64,000 nt of DNA from Nomia melanderi (lineage: Eukaryota > Arthropoda > Insecta > Hymenoptera > Halictidae). Location: assembly GCF_051020985.1 (NCBI RefSeq), contig NC_135010.1, positions 12,646,001 to 12,710,000 on the forward strand, in the 5' to 3' direction. The translations under genes and the position numbers were made by a program. Numbering within the stretch: the first letter of the stretch is position 1; every line of letters starts with the position of its first letter. The notes under the pieces are model-generated. The model was not told the origin of the DNA, searched no databases, and saw only the letters and a program-made list of their open reading frames with translations. Positions 11,329 to 26,300 of the stretch are shown here, one piece after another.

Positions 11329-14300
11329 ATGGCGCCCGATGGCCATTTCGAACCCCTCGACCCGGTTGCGCATGGCGAGGTCCATGCCCCACTGGGTAAT
11401 GGTACGTGTCACTTACGTTATGAACACAGTCTACGAGACTATACCGCTGCTAATCATTCGCTAACAAGGTTGAGGAACTAGCTGAAACATGGATCGAGAT
11501 AATTAATATCCTTAACCCCTTGGCTACCATGAAAAATTGATTTTTGGCGTACTGTCGGCGCCTGGACGCTCGTAAAATGTTGACTATAGTTGCAGCAAAG
11601 TTAGACTATACCTCACTGAATTCTAATTCAACAATTACATTAGTTATACATTAAATATAACTCAGCCAAGGGGTTAAACATTCAGAACTATCACTCACTC
11701 GCCAAAGCTAATCTAACAAAAATCATCATCAAATCTAATACAAATCCGAGCTAGTCTCAAAGACACTACTCCAAATCTACTTAACTAAACATCTACACCT
11801 TCATTGCTAACTTCCACTGACCAAACACCGAGTACCAAAAGCAACATCTCACCGAAACTGCTTCGAAGGCTCAACAACAGAAGGAAGCGGAGCAACAGAA
11901 GCAACGACGACCGCCGAGCCCGCCGAAGATACCACCACCGTCGCTCTCCGGGGACTGTGGTGACCCGGACTACGAGATCATCGAATTCCCGACCCGACCG
12001 CAAACCCAGACCCACAGCCAGAAGTCCTCAGCGCCGGCCGCGAACGCGAACAAGTGCGCGCTGTGCGGCACGGAGAACGTGTTCGCCCGCTGCGACACCT
12101 GCAAGGGGAACTACTGCGAGGCCTGCGACGACATGAACCACAAGCACCCGAAGCGGAAGCACCACGTGCGAAGGAGGATCCTGACGGATCTCGCGACGAA
12201 AACGCGGCCGCCGCTGCCGCCGAAGGGGGAGAACTTGTCGAACCCGCCCCCGATCCCGCCGCCCAGGCGGAACCGCAAGACTCAGGTAGGATGCGTTCTC
12301 GCCTGAGGCTTTCATCCCCTTCCGTGTACTTTCTTCCAGGACGACTGGTCGGCCTTAGCTACCGCGCGCATCCTCGAGCCTGTCCTACGAAGGATCGAAG
12401 GGATTCGAGGCGCTCGATCGGAACCGACGGGAACCAGATCTACGATCCGCGATCGGTAGACTGCGAATAAATTCACTTCGAATCTGAAACCCTTCGCAGA
12501 CGAATGTCGACGTCTCAACGGGATGAAACTATGATTTAACCCTTTGCACTGGGAAGTTTCTGAAAATATTTCACATTTTTTGGTGGTGATATTCTATTCT
12601 AAATCAACTCGAAGGGAAATTGAGTACATTGAGGAACGAAGATAATTTATTCTAATATTTCACGTGTCAAGGCATTGTACAAATTTCGTTAACACTAGGT
12701 TTATGGGTATTGTACAGTTCATTCTATTGTTCCTGGAGAAGTTGATATTCGTTCATTTAGATTTTGGAAATTGTAGAAATAGACAATCAGGATTCGTATT
12801 CGTGTAATTGGTTCAACGAAAACCGATTGAAACATTTACCAAAAATCTGCGTCAAATTGACGCGTTCCGTAAACCTAGTGTTAAATATCCGGTTGTATAG
12901 TTTTACGCGTCAAATCGAGTGCCTTCCGAGTGCAAAGGGTTAGTTACTCGAGCAAAGATTATGTAGTTTCATTTTTTCTGTTGCTTGAGCAATTGTATAA
13001 TTTAGATTCATCTGAAGGTTTATAAGAATCTTCGTTTGCGAAGGGTTGAAAGTGTAATTGGGAAATAGAGAAGGTTTCGAATTGGGTATACAAAGCAAAG
13101 TATTCTCTTGTTTTGTACTCTAAATTGCAGTTTAACACTGCTTTTTGTATCAACATTCGCAGTCTAGCGATCGGTTTTAGTTTCTGCGAGAGATCCATGG
13201 AACCCTATTCTTTTTACTTTGGAAAATCCCCCTGTTTGTGAAGGATCGATTGATTGTCGTAGAATTTTGTGCTGTTCCTTGTGACTACCGAGAGCATTTA
13301 CATTCGCATGGTTTCTTGCAGCAGTTGTATCCGCGCGATCGCGGTCCGGTGTCCCGACGGTTCGGATCGGCAAGCTAGATTGTTGATTTATAGAGGAACG
13401 TCACACCGAGGCAACGAATGATTGTTACACGCGTGACTGGCAAACCGAATTTTTGATGGAGCCGTTACGGTGCTCGGCGACGAGCGGAGACTTGATTGTA
13501 TATTGTCGTTGGTTTTGTCGAATACACCACGTTACCGCAAAAACACTACTGCCGTATTCACTGAACCTGTTTTGCCACTCTATCACACACATATTCGTCC
13601 GGCGAAGTAACGGGCGGGAAAAAACGAACAGGAACGTAGTAATCGGCTCGCGACTATTTCCGAGATACTCACGCATCATTCACTACCGGAGGATCGTCGG
13701 TGAATATGGCAGGAGACGGTGAACACGGTGATCCAATTCGTCCACGATCTTGTTCATTCTCTTCGTCACTATGCGCTACTCCGTGTTTCCCGTACCGTTA
13801 CCGGTACAATCGTCCTGCGTTCGACGCATCCTGCGACACGCAAACAGAACGCACACCCGCGTACACAGACGCGGACACGCGCGTCGATTATTTTCAGCGG
13901 AATATCGTCGTCGACCACGAACTCACCACAGCTAGAAATATCTCTGCACCCACCTGTTCGTCGATCCATTTGAATTTTGTTCACTAACGCTTTCTTTTAT
14001 TTATCGATTCAGCCAGCCAGTCTAATTCAACGCTTCAGCTGCGACAGGCTCGCCGGGACCACACGAAATCCACTCATTGATCTCGACGATCGTTTCTATA
14101 TGTTTCACTCGTTTACTCGTTTTTTTTTTTCTCTCTACTTTGTGTTACGCATTTACCTCGACATACCACCACAAGACTCCACAGTTGCCGGGAACAACAC
14201 TACGAGCGGTGTTCGGCTCAGCTCGACTGTGTAATAAAGTTCAGGTTTCCGCGCTTAGGCTAAATCGACGCAAAGCCAGGGACCCACGAATCTCTCCTTG

Positions 14301-17300
14301 ATCGAGAGAGTCGGCAGCTTGAAGCGAACGCTGCCGAGCAGGCCGGTATCGGCGACGCTCGACGCGAAAACGGTGTCGAAATCCATGCAGTCCGCGAAAG
14401 ACGCCGCTGCCGTTGAAGCATCCGGACAGGGCACCGACAAGATGTCCACTCTCCAGGTAAACCCGCCCGTTTCGCGTCCGCCGACTTCATAGACGATTAG
14501 ACATTCTTGTCGGCTATCTGGGAATAAATTAGTACCTCTGTCTATCGAATAAAACAGGAATCTTTAGTAAATTCTAAAATCATTGACGAAAACTATCTTA
14601 TCTTTCATAGTAGCTTCTTTGGAATAGTATCTTTCGTAGATCCTTTTCAGGAGGAAGATTTACATTGTTCTTCGAGATTCAGTTATTTAATTTCGGTGTT
14701 CCTCGTGGTATCGAGATCTTCCTAAAGATGTTCGTATTCCCAGTATTGAAACGCTCGCGGAAACACGAGGCGCGAGGATAACGATCAAGCGTGTCTGAGC
14801 GGCTATGAATAGGCGTAGAATGGCGTGTGTAAGAAAAGAAGGACAGAAAGTTGCGAATCCCCCAGGAAAGATACAGGAAATACCAGGAAGCGATGCGCGC
14901 TCAAGATGCGAACAGAAGGAGGCACACTTCCAACGAGATTTCGAGGGACCTGGTGAACACAAGGCCGATGAGCATGGGCAGCCCCAGACTGGCGCCGCCG
15001 GTGCCGCCACCGCCTCCCCCTAGATCGATGATACAGTCAGCGAGCGTTTGCGATTTATCCTCGCCGCATATGTGGAATCCTGGAATGCATCAGGTAATTA
15101 ACGTTAAGTATATTCGACTTTCGAATAGCCTGTGACGTTATCGGCCTTCGAACGGATCGTTATGACGTTGGGAAACGCGGCGGTTAATTGAAGTGCTCTA
15201 AATGGGAACGGAAAATATCGGTGGCTCCGGCGTTTTCTATCCATCTTCGGCAGAGTAGAAATTTAATCTTTAAATATTCCAAAGAGTTCAACTGTTTCAA
15301 TATTTCAAATATTCCGGTTCTCGAATCTTTGAACCATTGTATTGGACTCTTAGATACTTGGAGTTGAATTGCTTGAAATATTTGAAATATTTCAGTTCTT
15401 GAATCTTTGAACCATTTTATGGAATTCTTAGATACTTGGAGTTGATCTGTTTCAATATTTGAAATATTCCAGTTCCAGAATCTTTGAACCATTGTGTTCC
15501 TAGATTCTTAGATACTTGGAGTTGTACTGCTTGAAATATTTGAAATATTCCAGTTCTCGAATTTTTGAACCTTCGGACCATTGTGTGCCTAGATTCTTAG
15601 ATACTTGGAGTTGTACTGTTTGAAATATTTGAAACATTTCAGTTCTCGAATCTTTGAATCTTCGAACCATTGTGTCCCTAGACTCTTAGATACCTATTGC
15701 TAGATTTTACAATAAAAAATCATCACTTCGCAGGCGCAATCCATGGCACACCTAGGCCCAGGCGGCATGCCCATGATGTGGTACCCGAACAACCCTTGGG
15801 ACATGACGATGGGAGGCTCCACGATGAGCTTGAACCACCCAGCGATGTGGGGCTACCCAATGGGCTACCCCCCATCGCAGATGCTGCCGCCACACTACCC
15901 AGGCTCGTTCTCGAGACCGCACAGTCCAGCTAGAAGCGTGAAATCCGGCAGAAGGTCGAGAGCTCCTTCGCCATCGCCCAGCATGAAATCCAGGAAATCC
16001 TTGGTGTCGAGATCGCGGTCCAGGATATCGCAAGGATCCCCGTCAGACGCTAGCTCCGAGGACTCCGGTGAGTCGGACTTCGACGATCGGCTGTCTCGCA
16101 GCTCCAGAGGAACGAGACGAGGCAGCATATCCAGGAGCAGACAGAGGAGCTACCACGAAGACGACAACAGGAGCTTATTATCCAGAAACCGTCGCGAGTA
16201 AGTTACTCTAGAAACCACCGAGCAACAGAATCTCAAAGCGTCATCACATAATTCTATTCTGTTTAGACGACTGCTGTCAGAAGAGCGGATGAGCACCGAA
16301 GAATGGCCGGAAGGTCTCAGCAAGCGTCACCCGAGGAACTACGACGACCTCCAGAAGAACACGTTGAACTCCCGACGGAGGTACGATCAGGACGAGCGCA
16401 GGCTGTCGAAGCTAGACCCTCGGCTCGAGCGCGTGCAGAACGGCAACTACAGGGAGCGCAGGAGACGCAGCACCGACGAGGAGTCGTCCGACAGAAAATC
16501 GACGCTGCCGGCTCGATCGAAAGTCACCAGCTCCTCCGACGATCACTTCGACAAGGCGGAGCCCGCGCCGAGGAGGGACGACGAGGCGATGCCCAGACGA
16601 GCGTCCTCCGCGAGAAGAGACGTCGCGTTGGACGAGACCGACAGATCCTCCCGACGAGATTCCAGGAGATCCTCCGTCGACAGCGACATGCAAGTCCCGA
16701 GGAAGCCGGCTTCGCGAGAGTCGTCCGCCAGGAGGTACCAGGAGGATAGATTAGATAAAGACGAGGATCAGAGAGGATTAGGCGAAGCGAGGAACCAGCA
16801 AGATCCATCGCGCGATCGCGAGCCGTTGAAGGACGCGCCGAAGAGGGAAGCCTCGCTCGAGGACACGTCTGCCAGACGAAGTTCCAAGTCATTGGAGTCC
16901 GATAACCAGAGGAAAACGCCGTCCCGCGAGGCTCCGCGGAAACTTCGGGACAGCGCGGATAGGGAGACTTCCAGGCCAGCCAGCAGGAACCAGGAATTCG
17001 AAGCTAAGAAGGTGGAAGCTAGAACAGAGGAGAAACGAAGCGAGGAGCCTGCGAAGAAGGATGACCGAGTAGCTAAGAGCCTAACTGTCGCGGAGAAGGA
17101 GGCGAAACGCGAGAGCGTCTCGAATGTCCCCGACGATCAGAAGGTGATGGAGATCCCGAAGGAGGAATGGGCCTGCGAGCACTGCACCTTCTTGAACAAC
17201 GAGAAGGACCGCGTCTGCGTGGTCTGCTGCAAGACGAAGAGCAGCGCGCTTCCGCCCGCTACCGAGGACAACGCCGAGGAGGCAGCCAGCGAGCCGCCGA

Positions 17301-20300
17301 AGAGCGACTCGGCGACGCCGTCCAGCAACCTGAGCAACCCCAGCCCCGACCTAGAGAAGCGGACGAGCCTGCTAAAGATATCGAACAGCGAAGAGAGCGG
17401 GGACAGTGGCTCGGCGAGGAACAAAGGTAGAGCAAGGCGCAAAATCAGCTTTTCCTTTGGTACCAAATCGCAACAGTGACCGTGCTCGTTGCCCGTTCTT
17501 GCCCGAACGTGTCTCTCTCCCCCTTTCTCCCTAACCCGCGGAGTGTCGACGGCGTGTTTCTACTCGTCGATCTTCGGTCGTTTTTTTTTTCTACCGAGAG
17601 AATACAAGAGAATGAATTGTCCCCGCCCCAGTTGTCGATGTATACCACTTGGATGAATAATAAAGAGACATGCGAACTGTTTCGTACGAAAGTCCAACGG
17701 AGACCAAATGCACGGTCGTACTTGAAGAAGCTTCCTTCTTCTCGCTCCGCCATGTCTGACGCGTTATTATTCATTCAAGAGGAGCTGCTTTCAATCACGG
17801 CCGTGCATTTGGCTGGTGTTCATTCGATCCTCACGGACACGTGACTCTCTCTCTCTCTCTGATCGATCCTGAATGAAGCGTGGGTGACAAGTGATCCCTC
17901 GAGCTCCCCTCGGAATAGTGATTAACACGTTGACTGCCGCGTTTCGAGCGTTTGTAGCTCTCTTTCATAACGAAGGAAAATTGTATTAATTAACGACTGT
18001 AACGGTACACCTACAATATCATCTTGCGTTAATGTTTCTATTCGATTTTCTTATGGTAATCGTATTTAAGCGATTTTGAAGCTCCAAGCAGTCAACGTCT
18101 TAACATCTCGAGAAAGAACAAATCTGTATCACACTGGAGACGTTGCTAATAATAACGAAGCTGAAAGCCTCGAGTCAGGTTCCAAAGCGGACATCGTCTA
18201 CGCCTTGCACGATATTTGCCTCGGAGCGCGCGTATCTATAAGCACCGCGCGGCGAAGGCGGCACGATAATAATAAAGTGACTTGAATTTACAGATACCGC
18301 GACGCTGGAAGAAACGTCCGCGGTCGTCGCCAAGAGAACGCTTCCGGAACCCCCGCCGGTAGCGAAAGACGCGTCGTCATCGACTGCGAACGGTACATCG
18401 GCGGGCATCGGGAGCACGCAGGACGTTGTCTCGAAACTAAATGGCGAGGAACGCGCAGCGTCGCTCGGAGAAATTCAAAAGAGACACTCGGTCTCCACCG
18501 GAACGTCCCCGCCGCCGCAGAACATCTCGACTCAAGTAAGAAACGAAGAACGAGACGCTTAGAAATCGGGAAACTCCCGGCGACCGATCCTACTGATTTT
18601 TATATAACCCCAGCCGAATACCGGCGAGTTGGAATTGTTTCAAGAAACGATTCCCGGTGACGTCACTGACGAGGAACACGTGTTTCAGACTTACGACTAC
18701 CTTCCGGCGAGGGGGAGCGCGGGATTCGCGAGGACGACGTCGGGGTCTAAAGGGCTGTTGTACTACGAGGACAGCGACATGGAGGTAAAACGGCCGCGGA
18801 CGATCGGAATCTGTTGTAGAAAGAGAACGGGCTCGGATATTCCAAAAATATTCATTCGCTGGCAGTGTCGAGAATTTAGAGTCAGTTTTCCAACAGTTTT
18901 TCGAGTCGGCGAAGGTCCGCAGTTAAAGCGTCGGTTATTTTGAAACTCGCGTTTGGACCGCGTTATTGGCCGGGCCTTTAAGAAATTGGCGAGGCTCGTT
19001 CGTCGCGCGAGCCAAGAGCGCCCTTTGAATTTTTAACGACGCGGCGGCTAACGAACGGTTTAATGAAAGGAGCCATTGGGAGCGTTTGTTCCAGGAGCAG
19101 AGCAGGTTCGCCGGCAGCCCGGACCCGTACGCGCGCACCCAGGAGCAGCTACTCCAGCAGCTGATCGCTAGCGCCAGCAGGGAACGCACGCGGCGAAATT
19201 CGATCGACTCGGCTCACCTTTATTATCGTTCCAGGGTAAACACCGCCTGCTCCTCGAGAACAAAACGGTCTCCGATCCTTGTCCGATCCACGCTCCGCTT
19301 TAACCGTGTGAATCTGTAATCGGCGTTGACTCGGAGCCCCGTAGCCTCGGTGTGAACGTAGGCAGGATTTACCGATCACCATTGCTTCCGTAGATAGTGA
19401 ACGTTAATGAGCGTCCTCTGGTTTGACTGGCGAGGCTGATTAGATTAGACGCCGCCCGTACACGTATAAGTAACGCACACTGTCGCGGACAGTTCCCTTG
19501 GACATTGCGACGATCGAACCCCTCCGAACACCTGTGCACACATCACGTGTCCCAGACCTCTAGCCCCCCTCTCGCCCTCTGCTCCCGTATGGATTTTTCA
19601 GGGGTTAGTTAGCCGACCGTTGAATTAATTTCGTGTTCCAGGAGTCGAGCCAGCCTAGATTCCTCGAGGCAGGCCCTAGTTCCCAAGGAGTTTCAACGTT
19701 GACGCGGCAAGGCTTAGAAATTGTCGAACTTCTGCGAGAAGCCGAGAGGCACGGTTACTCCACCGACGACGTTCAGGTGGCTTTATCGCAGGGCGCCGCC
19801 AACCCCATTGACTGGCTGAAGGCGCAGTGGCCCCATTTGGTTGAGACCGTGCAAGTTCTGGCAACTACTCAGGGAAAAGAGCTGAAGGAAAACAATGTCG
19901 GCGCGATCACCGCCGCCGAGGCGAAGGAGGCGTTGAGATCGGCCAAGGGCGACGTGTGGAACTCCGTCGCCGTTGCCGTTCAACGTAGGCAGCAGAAAGT
20001 AAGACCCCCTCGCCGATCGCTGCAAGTGAAACGGCGGATTGCCGCTTCGATCTTTAAACGATACGTCGCTTCGCTCGGATCGAAGATCAGACATCGAAAT
20101 TTTCAGTCGTCTTCAACCCCTTCGTACTATTTACTTTCGCTGCTAAGCTCGTGGAATATTTTACTATCGACAATTTAGAAGAAATGCAGGAGAATTTTGC
20201 ATTCTACTTCAAGTGAAGATTTAATCTGAAGATAATATATTAACACGTTGAACGTCGCACGATTTCATAGAGCAAAATACACAAAATGGAAAAAATATGA

Positions 20301-23300
20301 TATTAAATCATTTGATTGAATGTGATCATCGCGTTCAGAAGCATTATTTGTAATACAGAAATGTTGTCAGTAATTCGATTTGGTTGGGGGTCACCGGTGA
20401 CCCCCACGGCATTCAATGTGTTAATAATAACAAAATAGTTCGTTTCCATCCGTAATGCAACATTGATTGTTAAATAGTCTAGAAATCATTGTACAAGGGG
20501 TTAAGAACTCATTTCGAAATTAACCGGTAACTTTCATGCGGATTTCTCGAACGGATCGAGTTCCATATGCAACGTGATTACATATTCATTCGTAAGGATT
20601 CTCGTTTATTAATGACGTTGATCGTATCGATAAGTGAAATCCGCCGAGTCAAGTGCAGCAGCGAAAATGGCCCCGGAGCGGCGGAAAGTTTTCGTTGACG
20701 CGGAATTTCAAATGACTTCCACAGTGCGAGGAAATAATGAAGAAAGGTAACTTCGCGACGGCGGAAGTTGTGAAAGCGCTGGAGAATAACGCCGGCGCCG
20801 AGGACGCGGCTTTATTCGAGCTACAAAAGAATCAGCTCAAGCCGTTTTTGATGAGGATCTGGGGTCCTCCGGTTGGGGTGGAAAATGACGAGGCTGCACC
20901 GCGGGAAGGTCAGCGAACATTTCACCTTTAGAAGAAATTCCCGCGAAGAATTCCCCGCCGCGTAGTATCAGAGAACCGCTTTTGATCAGGCCGATGCCCT
21001 TGTCCCCCGGTAGTGCCCCTCCTTCCCCGTGGAAAATGAAGTTTCATTGAGAGCGAGAAGGGGGACCGTTTGAATAATAACCGAGGCCAAATCAATTAAG
21101 TCCGTGTGATCACGTATTCTACTTCGACGCTCTGCCAACGAAGAAAGTAGAACCGCGGCGTTCGATTGGCGAAATTGACTGTTTAAATTTTCTATCGGGC
21201 GGCGACGGCGCGTCTCCTGAATTCAATTATTGAAACGTGACTAGAGTATCCGGTTGAATTATATATTTTCCAATCAAACGCGTCGCTGCTCGCGGAGACG
21301 GGCATTTTTCAAAATGGCCGCGTCCCGTGCATCGACCGGACGCAAACAAACTTCCCCCTTCAACTCCGGACAACTTCCTGAAGGTTCCCAACGGCTGATT
21401 TCCACTGACAAACGCTTTTAACGGGTGCACTTTCTAGCGTGTTTACTCGCTGAACGGTTAGTTGCTAGAGAATCGTTCGCCAGTCGCGGGGAATTCGGTG
21501 TACGTGATCGAGCGTCGTTGTTCTAGATGCGGCAGGTGCGGTCGGTGGTGGTACGGGTGTTCCCGAACAGGTTCCCAACGTGTCGGACACGGAAGCGCGG
21601 AAGCAGGTAATATCACCAATCGTTGAAAATTTCGTGGCGTTGCAGGCCGACTTTCAAAAGCAACTGGCGGCCCTCAGACAACTGACCGATAACTGGCAAC
21701 ACGATAAAGACCCCCTGAACACACCCGGTAATAAGACTGATAATCTGTATGAAAGTAACGCTGATCAACGAACCGTTCTAATCGATAACAATCTGGTCCC
21801 AAGGGCCGTACAAGACCTCGATGTAGCCGAGGCCCTTGAAACGCCGGAGAAACGAGACTCGATCGGCCCCAACGACGATACGACGCGAACGACCGTAAAC
21901 GAAACTGATTTATCTCCTAAAAAAGACAATGCTCTAATCGAAACACCCGACACACCTGTCGACCCTAAACGCCACGATGAGAAAGCTCCCGAGATAGTTA
22001 TCGTCGAGAAAAAACAGGAACAGACTTCGAACGCGATGGAAAATTCGATAAAAGAAAATGGGATTAGCGAGAAACTGGACGAAACGATTGCGGACCCTGC
22101 TAAAGAATCGAAAGATCGATCCGTTCAGCTGCAAGAGAGAAGAGACGCGACTGTCGATCCGAAAAGTCACGATACTCCAGTGATAAGTGTAATTAAGAAT
22201 GAAGAGAAACAGATTTCGAGTCCGTCGAAAAATTCATTAGAAGATGTGAATTCCAAGGTAGCGAAAGAAGTAATCCCCGATCGTGATAAAGAAAAGGAGG
22301 ATCGATCCGCGAAGTTACCAGAGGCGAAACTCGAGCTCGAGGACAAAAGTAAGGACGGTACGATGGAAAAAGGTGGAACAAACGTCGAAGCAGATAAACC
22401 ATCGTTGGGAGTAGAATTAAACGCGCGAGACGCGGACAGTTCGAAGGAGGATACAGAACAAACGAGAAGGCTAACTTTGGAAGTAGCACGGTCGGGAGAC
22501 GAAAAAATTCTCCAGCCAGCTGAAGGAAACGAAACCGCATCCCGAGAGACTTCTAAACCCAGTCAAAGCACTATGGTAGCAGATAAAGATTCTCTTTCGA
22601 CCGAAAGCACGAGTATCCCCACAGAATCACATGCGTTAGACCATGGTTTAGCTGAAAATTCGCCGCAAACTGGCGCAGCCGAAAGCTCGGCAAACGAGAA
22701 TCAATCGCGAAGCGAGGATAGCTTGCGGAATGAAACAGCTTCCGCGATAATTAACGAAGAGCACCCTGGCCAGCCACGGGAGACGACAATTTCCGAGACA
22801 GAGACGTCGGAGAGCAAAGAATCTCTCGGTCAACCTAGCGAATCCACCGGCGAGAAACAACAACCGTCGTCCGTGAGACCGGAAAACGGTTCTTCGGTCA
22901 ACACTGCGCAAGAAATCCCGCAGAAAAGTAACGAGACGCAAGTGGCCACTGTGGAGGCATTAATATCAGCCGTGAAATCGCTGCCGGAGCAACTATTGGG
23001 TCCATTCATGTCGGCGATGCAGATGTTATCCCCAAAGAAGGCGGCGGCGCTCGATTCGGTGGCCAAGAAATTGGAAGAGAAAATGCAAGAAGTAGTGGGG
23101 AAAGATACGGAGTCCTTTGAAACGCGCGAGAGGAATGAGAACAAAAAGGAGAACGATAAAAATGGCGCGGAGCTGCCAGCGGAGAAGACGATTGCCGAGG
23201 ACACGAGAAACGCGGAGCCGGAGACAACGAAGTCCGTAGCTGCGACACCAGAAACGACCGCGGCCGCCATCAAAATGCTCCAAGAACTCGAAACGGTACG

Positions 23301-26300
23301 TAGATGCGAGAGAGACGGTAGCGTTGTTCAAACTAACGTAAAAGAAAGGATATCGCCGGCGCCTGAAAACTCGGAGCAAGCGAAATTTCACGGTAACGAG
23401 GTCTCAAAGGATCGGCACGCTAAACTGACGCAGCCCCGGGACGTGGACACAAAGGAGATGATATCTGGGAGCGACGCAGCTAAAGTAAGTCCGCAAAAAT
23501 GGCCGCCGGACGCCGCGCGCGACGCCATTGACCGCGTTAGGCCCGGGGAGGACGCTGATCGCGCGAAAATGGACGATACCCGGCGAACCGCAGGTGATGC
23601 TTTGAGCGTTGATGTGAAAAGTTTGAGAATCGATTCATCTCATCATCCCGAGGCACAAATAATGAACGAGGAATCATCTTTAAAGGAAGCGAACGTCTCT
23701 TCCTCGAATAATACCGACGGCGCTCGATCTAACAATGAATTAGCCGCTGCTCATGATGTAATCAGTCATAACGAAATCATCGCACCGCAATCATTACCGA
23801 ACGAAACGTCATCCTCGCTGGCACGCGACTCGGAGGCATCCGATCGTGAATCATCCGACCCGCGAACGCATTCCCCGAAAGTTCAGAGCAGCGACGATAA
23901 CCGTGTGAAATTAATCGATTGCAGTTCAGCCACTGACGACGCGAATCCTACGCAAAACACACTTACCGCGAACGTTCACTCCGACGCTAATGGTTTCGCT
24001 AATTCGCTCGTAACACCTCCCGACTCACTTTCTATTTCTAAATCCTCCGTTCCCGAACAGCCGGCAGGTAATCAGGATTCGAGAATAATTGAGAACGGAA
24101 CTCCCGAGGATTCCAAAGCTTCTGTTGAGATTCCCGACGTTCCCACGGACGCTGTTATCCAAAATTCTGTAGATTCTGAGAATATTATCGCCGAAATATC
24201 AGAAACTTCTCGAAACGCTCGTGAAGCTGTCGAGCATCGGGAAGACTTGAAAAAAGAAGTTTCCAAGAATGTTCAAGCTAGCCCGGAGACCTTAGAGCCT
24301 AAACCTGTAGAAAACTCACAGATCATCGCGAACGGAATTCCGACAGACAGTGAACGCCCAAGCGAAGAAACGTCAAAGGCATTAGAGCCCGAAATTCTTC
24401 CAAACTCTAACAACCCCGTCGAAATACCCCGGGATCCTAAAGTTGTCACAGAAATTTCAGAAAATTCCAAATTTACTGCAGATGAAGTTCCCAAAGACCC
24501 CGAAGGTCTTACAGTAGAAGTTTCCCGAGATTCCAGCGCCCAGCAACAAGTTCCCCCAGACCCCAAAGCGCTCGATTCCGAAATTTCAGAGCCTTCCGTT
24601 CAGAATCCCGTAGATTCCCCGAAAGAACTTGACGATGCAATAAATTCCCTAGGTCACGAAGTCAGCGAGATAATTACAGATATCGTTTCGACGAACGCTG
24701 GAGTCATCGTTGAACCAGCATCGAAAGTTCCCCAAGAAACTCCGGTCGGCCCTAAACCCTTAGTCCCCGAAGTTTCCGAAAACCCAGAGGCCATTAAAGA
24801 GGCAGTTCTCGAGGATCTCCCGGGCAGCGATCATAAAGCTTCTAACGATCCGGAGCCCGCGTCCCAGGAAATTTCTATAGCTGCGGCCGGCGTTGTTCAG
24901 GAGGCCAGGACTCCCAAAGTTCCTAACGAACCGGGAACGCTTCCCCCAGAAATGTCCAAGTCCCCGTTGCATGTATGCGAAAAAGTGGAGCAGCCTATCT
25001 CCGTTGCATGCCACATACCTCAGCCAGCTGACAAAATCGATACCCGTCCAATAACTTCCGTAAGTAAGTCGGCGAGCTCCGGCGAAAAACCGGGGAAAAG
25101 TGGGCTGGCTGTATCGGTGTCCGACGACGGAGACAATGAGGTAACGAAAGACGTCAATCCGGACGGAATAAAGAATGATTTAAATAGAGCAGCGGGGGCC
25201 GGCGCGGGGCGCCCCGGGAACGAGCATTCCTCGGCCGATCGAAACGCTTCGGCAACGTCCCCGGATCCCACTTCAATTCCGAACGATATCGACGCGAATA
25301 AAAGGCCCGAGGCACTCGCGGCCACCGAATCGACAATTTTAACTATTTCAAGTGACTCTCGTATTATCGGTCCGCCGTCGAACTCGCATACCCCGGACAC
25401 CGAATCCGCCGTTAACAAGCTGAATTCTACAGACGCTCGCGAAATGCCGGGAACCCTCGACGATCCTAATGATATTGTCGATACGTCGCGTAATGCATCC
25501 ATTCCGGTCGCCGGAGTCAGCCCCGCCGAGCCGGATTCGGCGAGCCAATTTACCGAGGCCTCGACGAAAGACTCCAACAACAATACACCGGAGGTAACGT
25601 GCGCCGAAGTTGAAGCGATCGAATCGGAGAAACCGCGTAAAGATGCGATCGACGCGTTCGACGGCGAGCTTTCGAGTGCACCGAGTCCCGACGCGAAGGG
25701 TTTCAAGATGGCCGAGTGTCAGAGCGTCGTCGACGTCGCGCCCGGAGTGGCGGAGATCATAGAGATTAACATAACCGAGTCGCCTATGATCGCGGTGAAC
25801 GATTGCGCGCCGATAATCAGCTTGGAGAGCGCGGCTGAAGCGAAGGTTCAGGAATCGATGGAACCGAAGGCTGAAGTTGGGATCGAGGCGAAGGAGACGG
25901 TCGCAGTTGAAGAGAAGGTGGAAGACGTCGATGACAGCTCGGTTGAAACGGAGGCGAACGGTGTTCTGAGGGTCGCGATCAAGGAGAGATCGAAGTCTCC
26001 CGGCAAGAAGATCGGCAGGCGGAGGTCGCCGGTGAAGGTGGTGAAGAAACCTACGGGGATACCGCGCAGGAACTTCGGCAAAGTGTGCCCGAAGGGCGCG
26101 TCGAAGTGCGTCGCGCGAACGAAAGAAGCGACGACGGAAATAGCCCGCAGATCGATCGCGTCGAGCCAGAGACCAGCGAAAAGGGAAACCGCGGCGAAGG
26201 GAGACACCAGGGCCGCGAGGATCGCGTCGAACATCGTGGCGGCGAGCAAAGCGAAGGTTGCGGCCGGTCAGAAGCAAGTCCGCAGGAGTCCGGGATTAAT

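Noticed and set aside
17427..17479. LUBEL exon reading through to a stop at 17479
   Set aside because: A good donor at 17426 joins in phase to 18294 and continues the protein. Read-through is possible only as intron retention.
25348..26277. 309-codon open frame on the minus strand inside LUBEL
   Set aside because: It is the antisense of the giant LUBEL exon. Its Arg/Leu-rich composition follows from the complement of Glu/Asp/Ser codons, and it has no domain.
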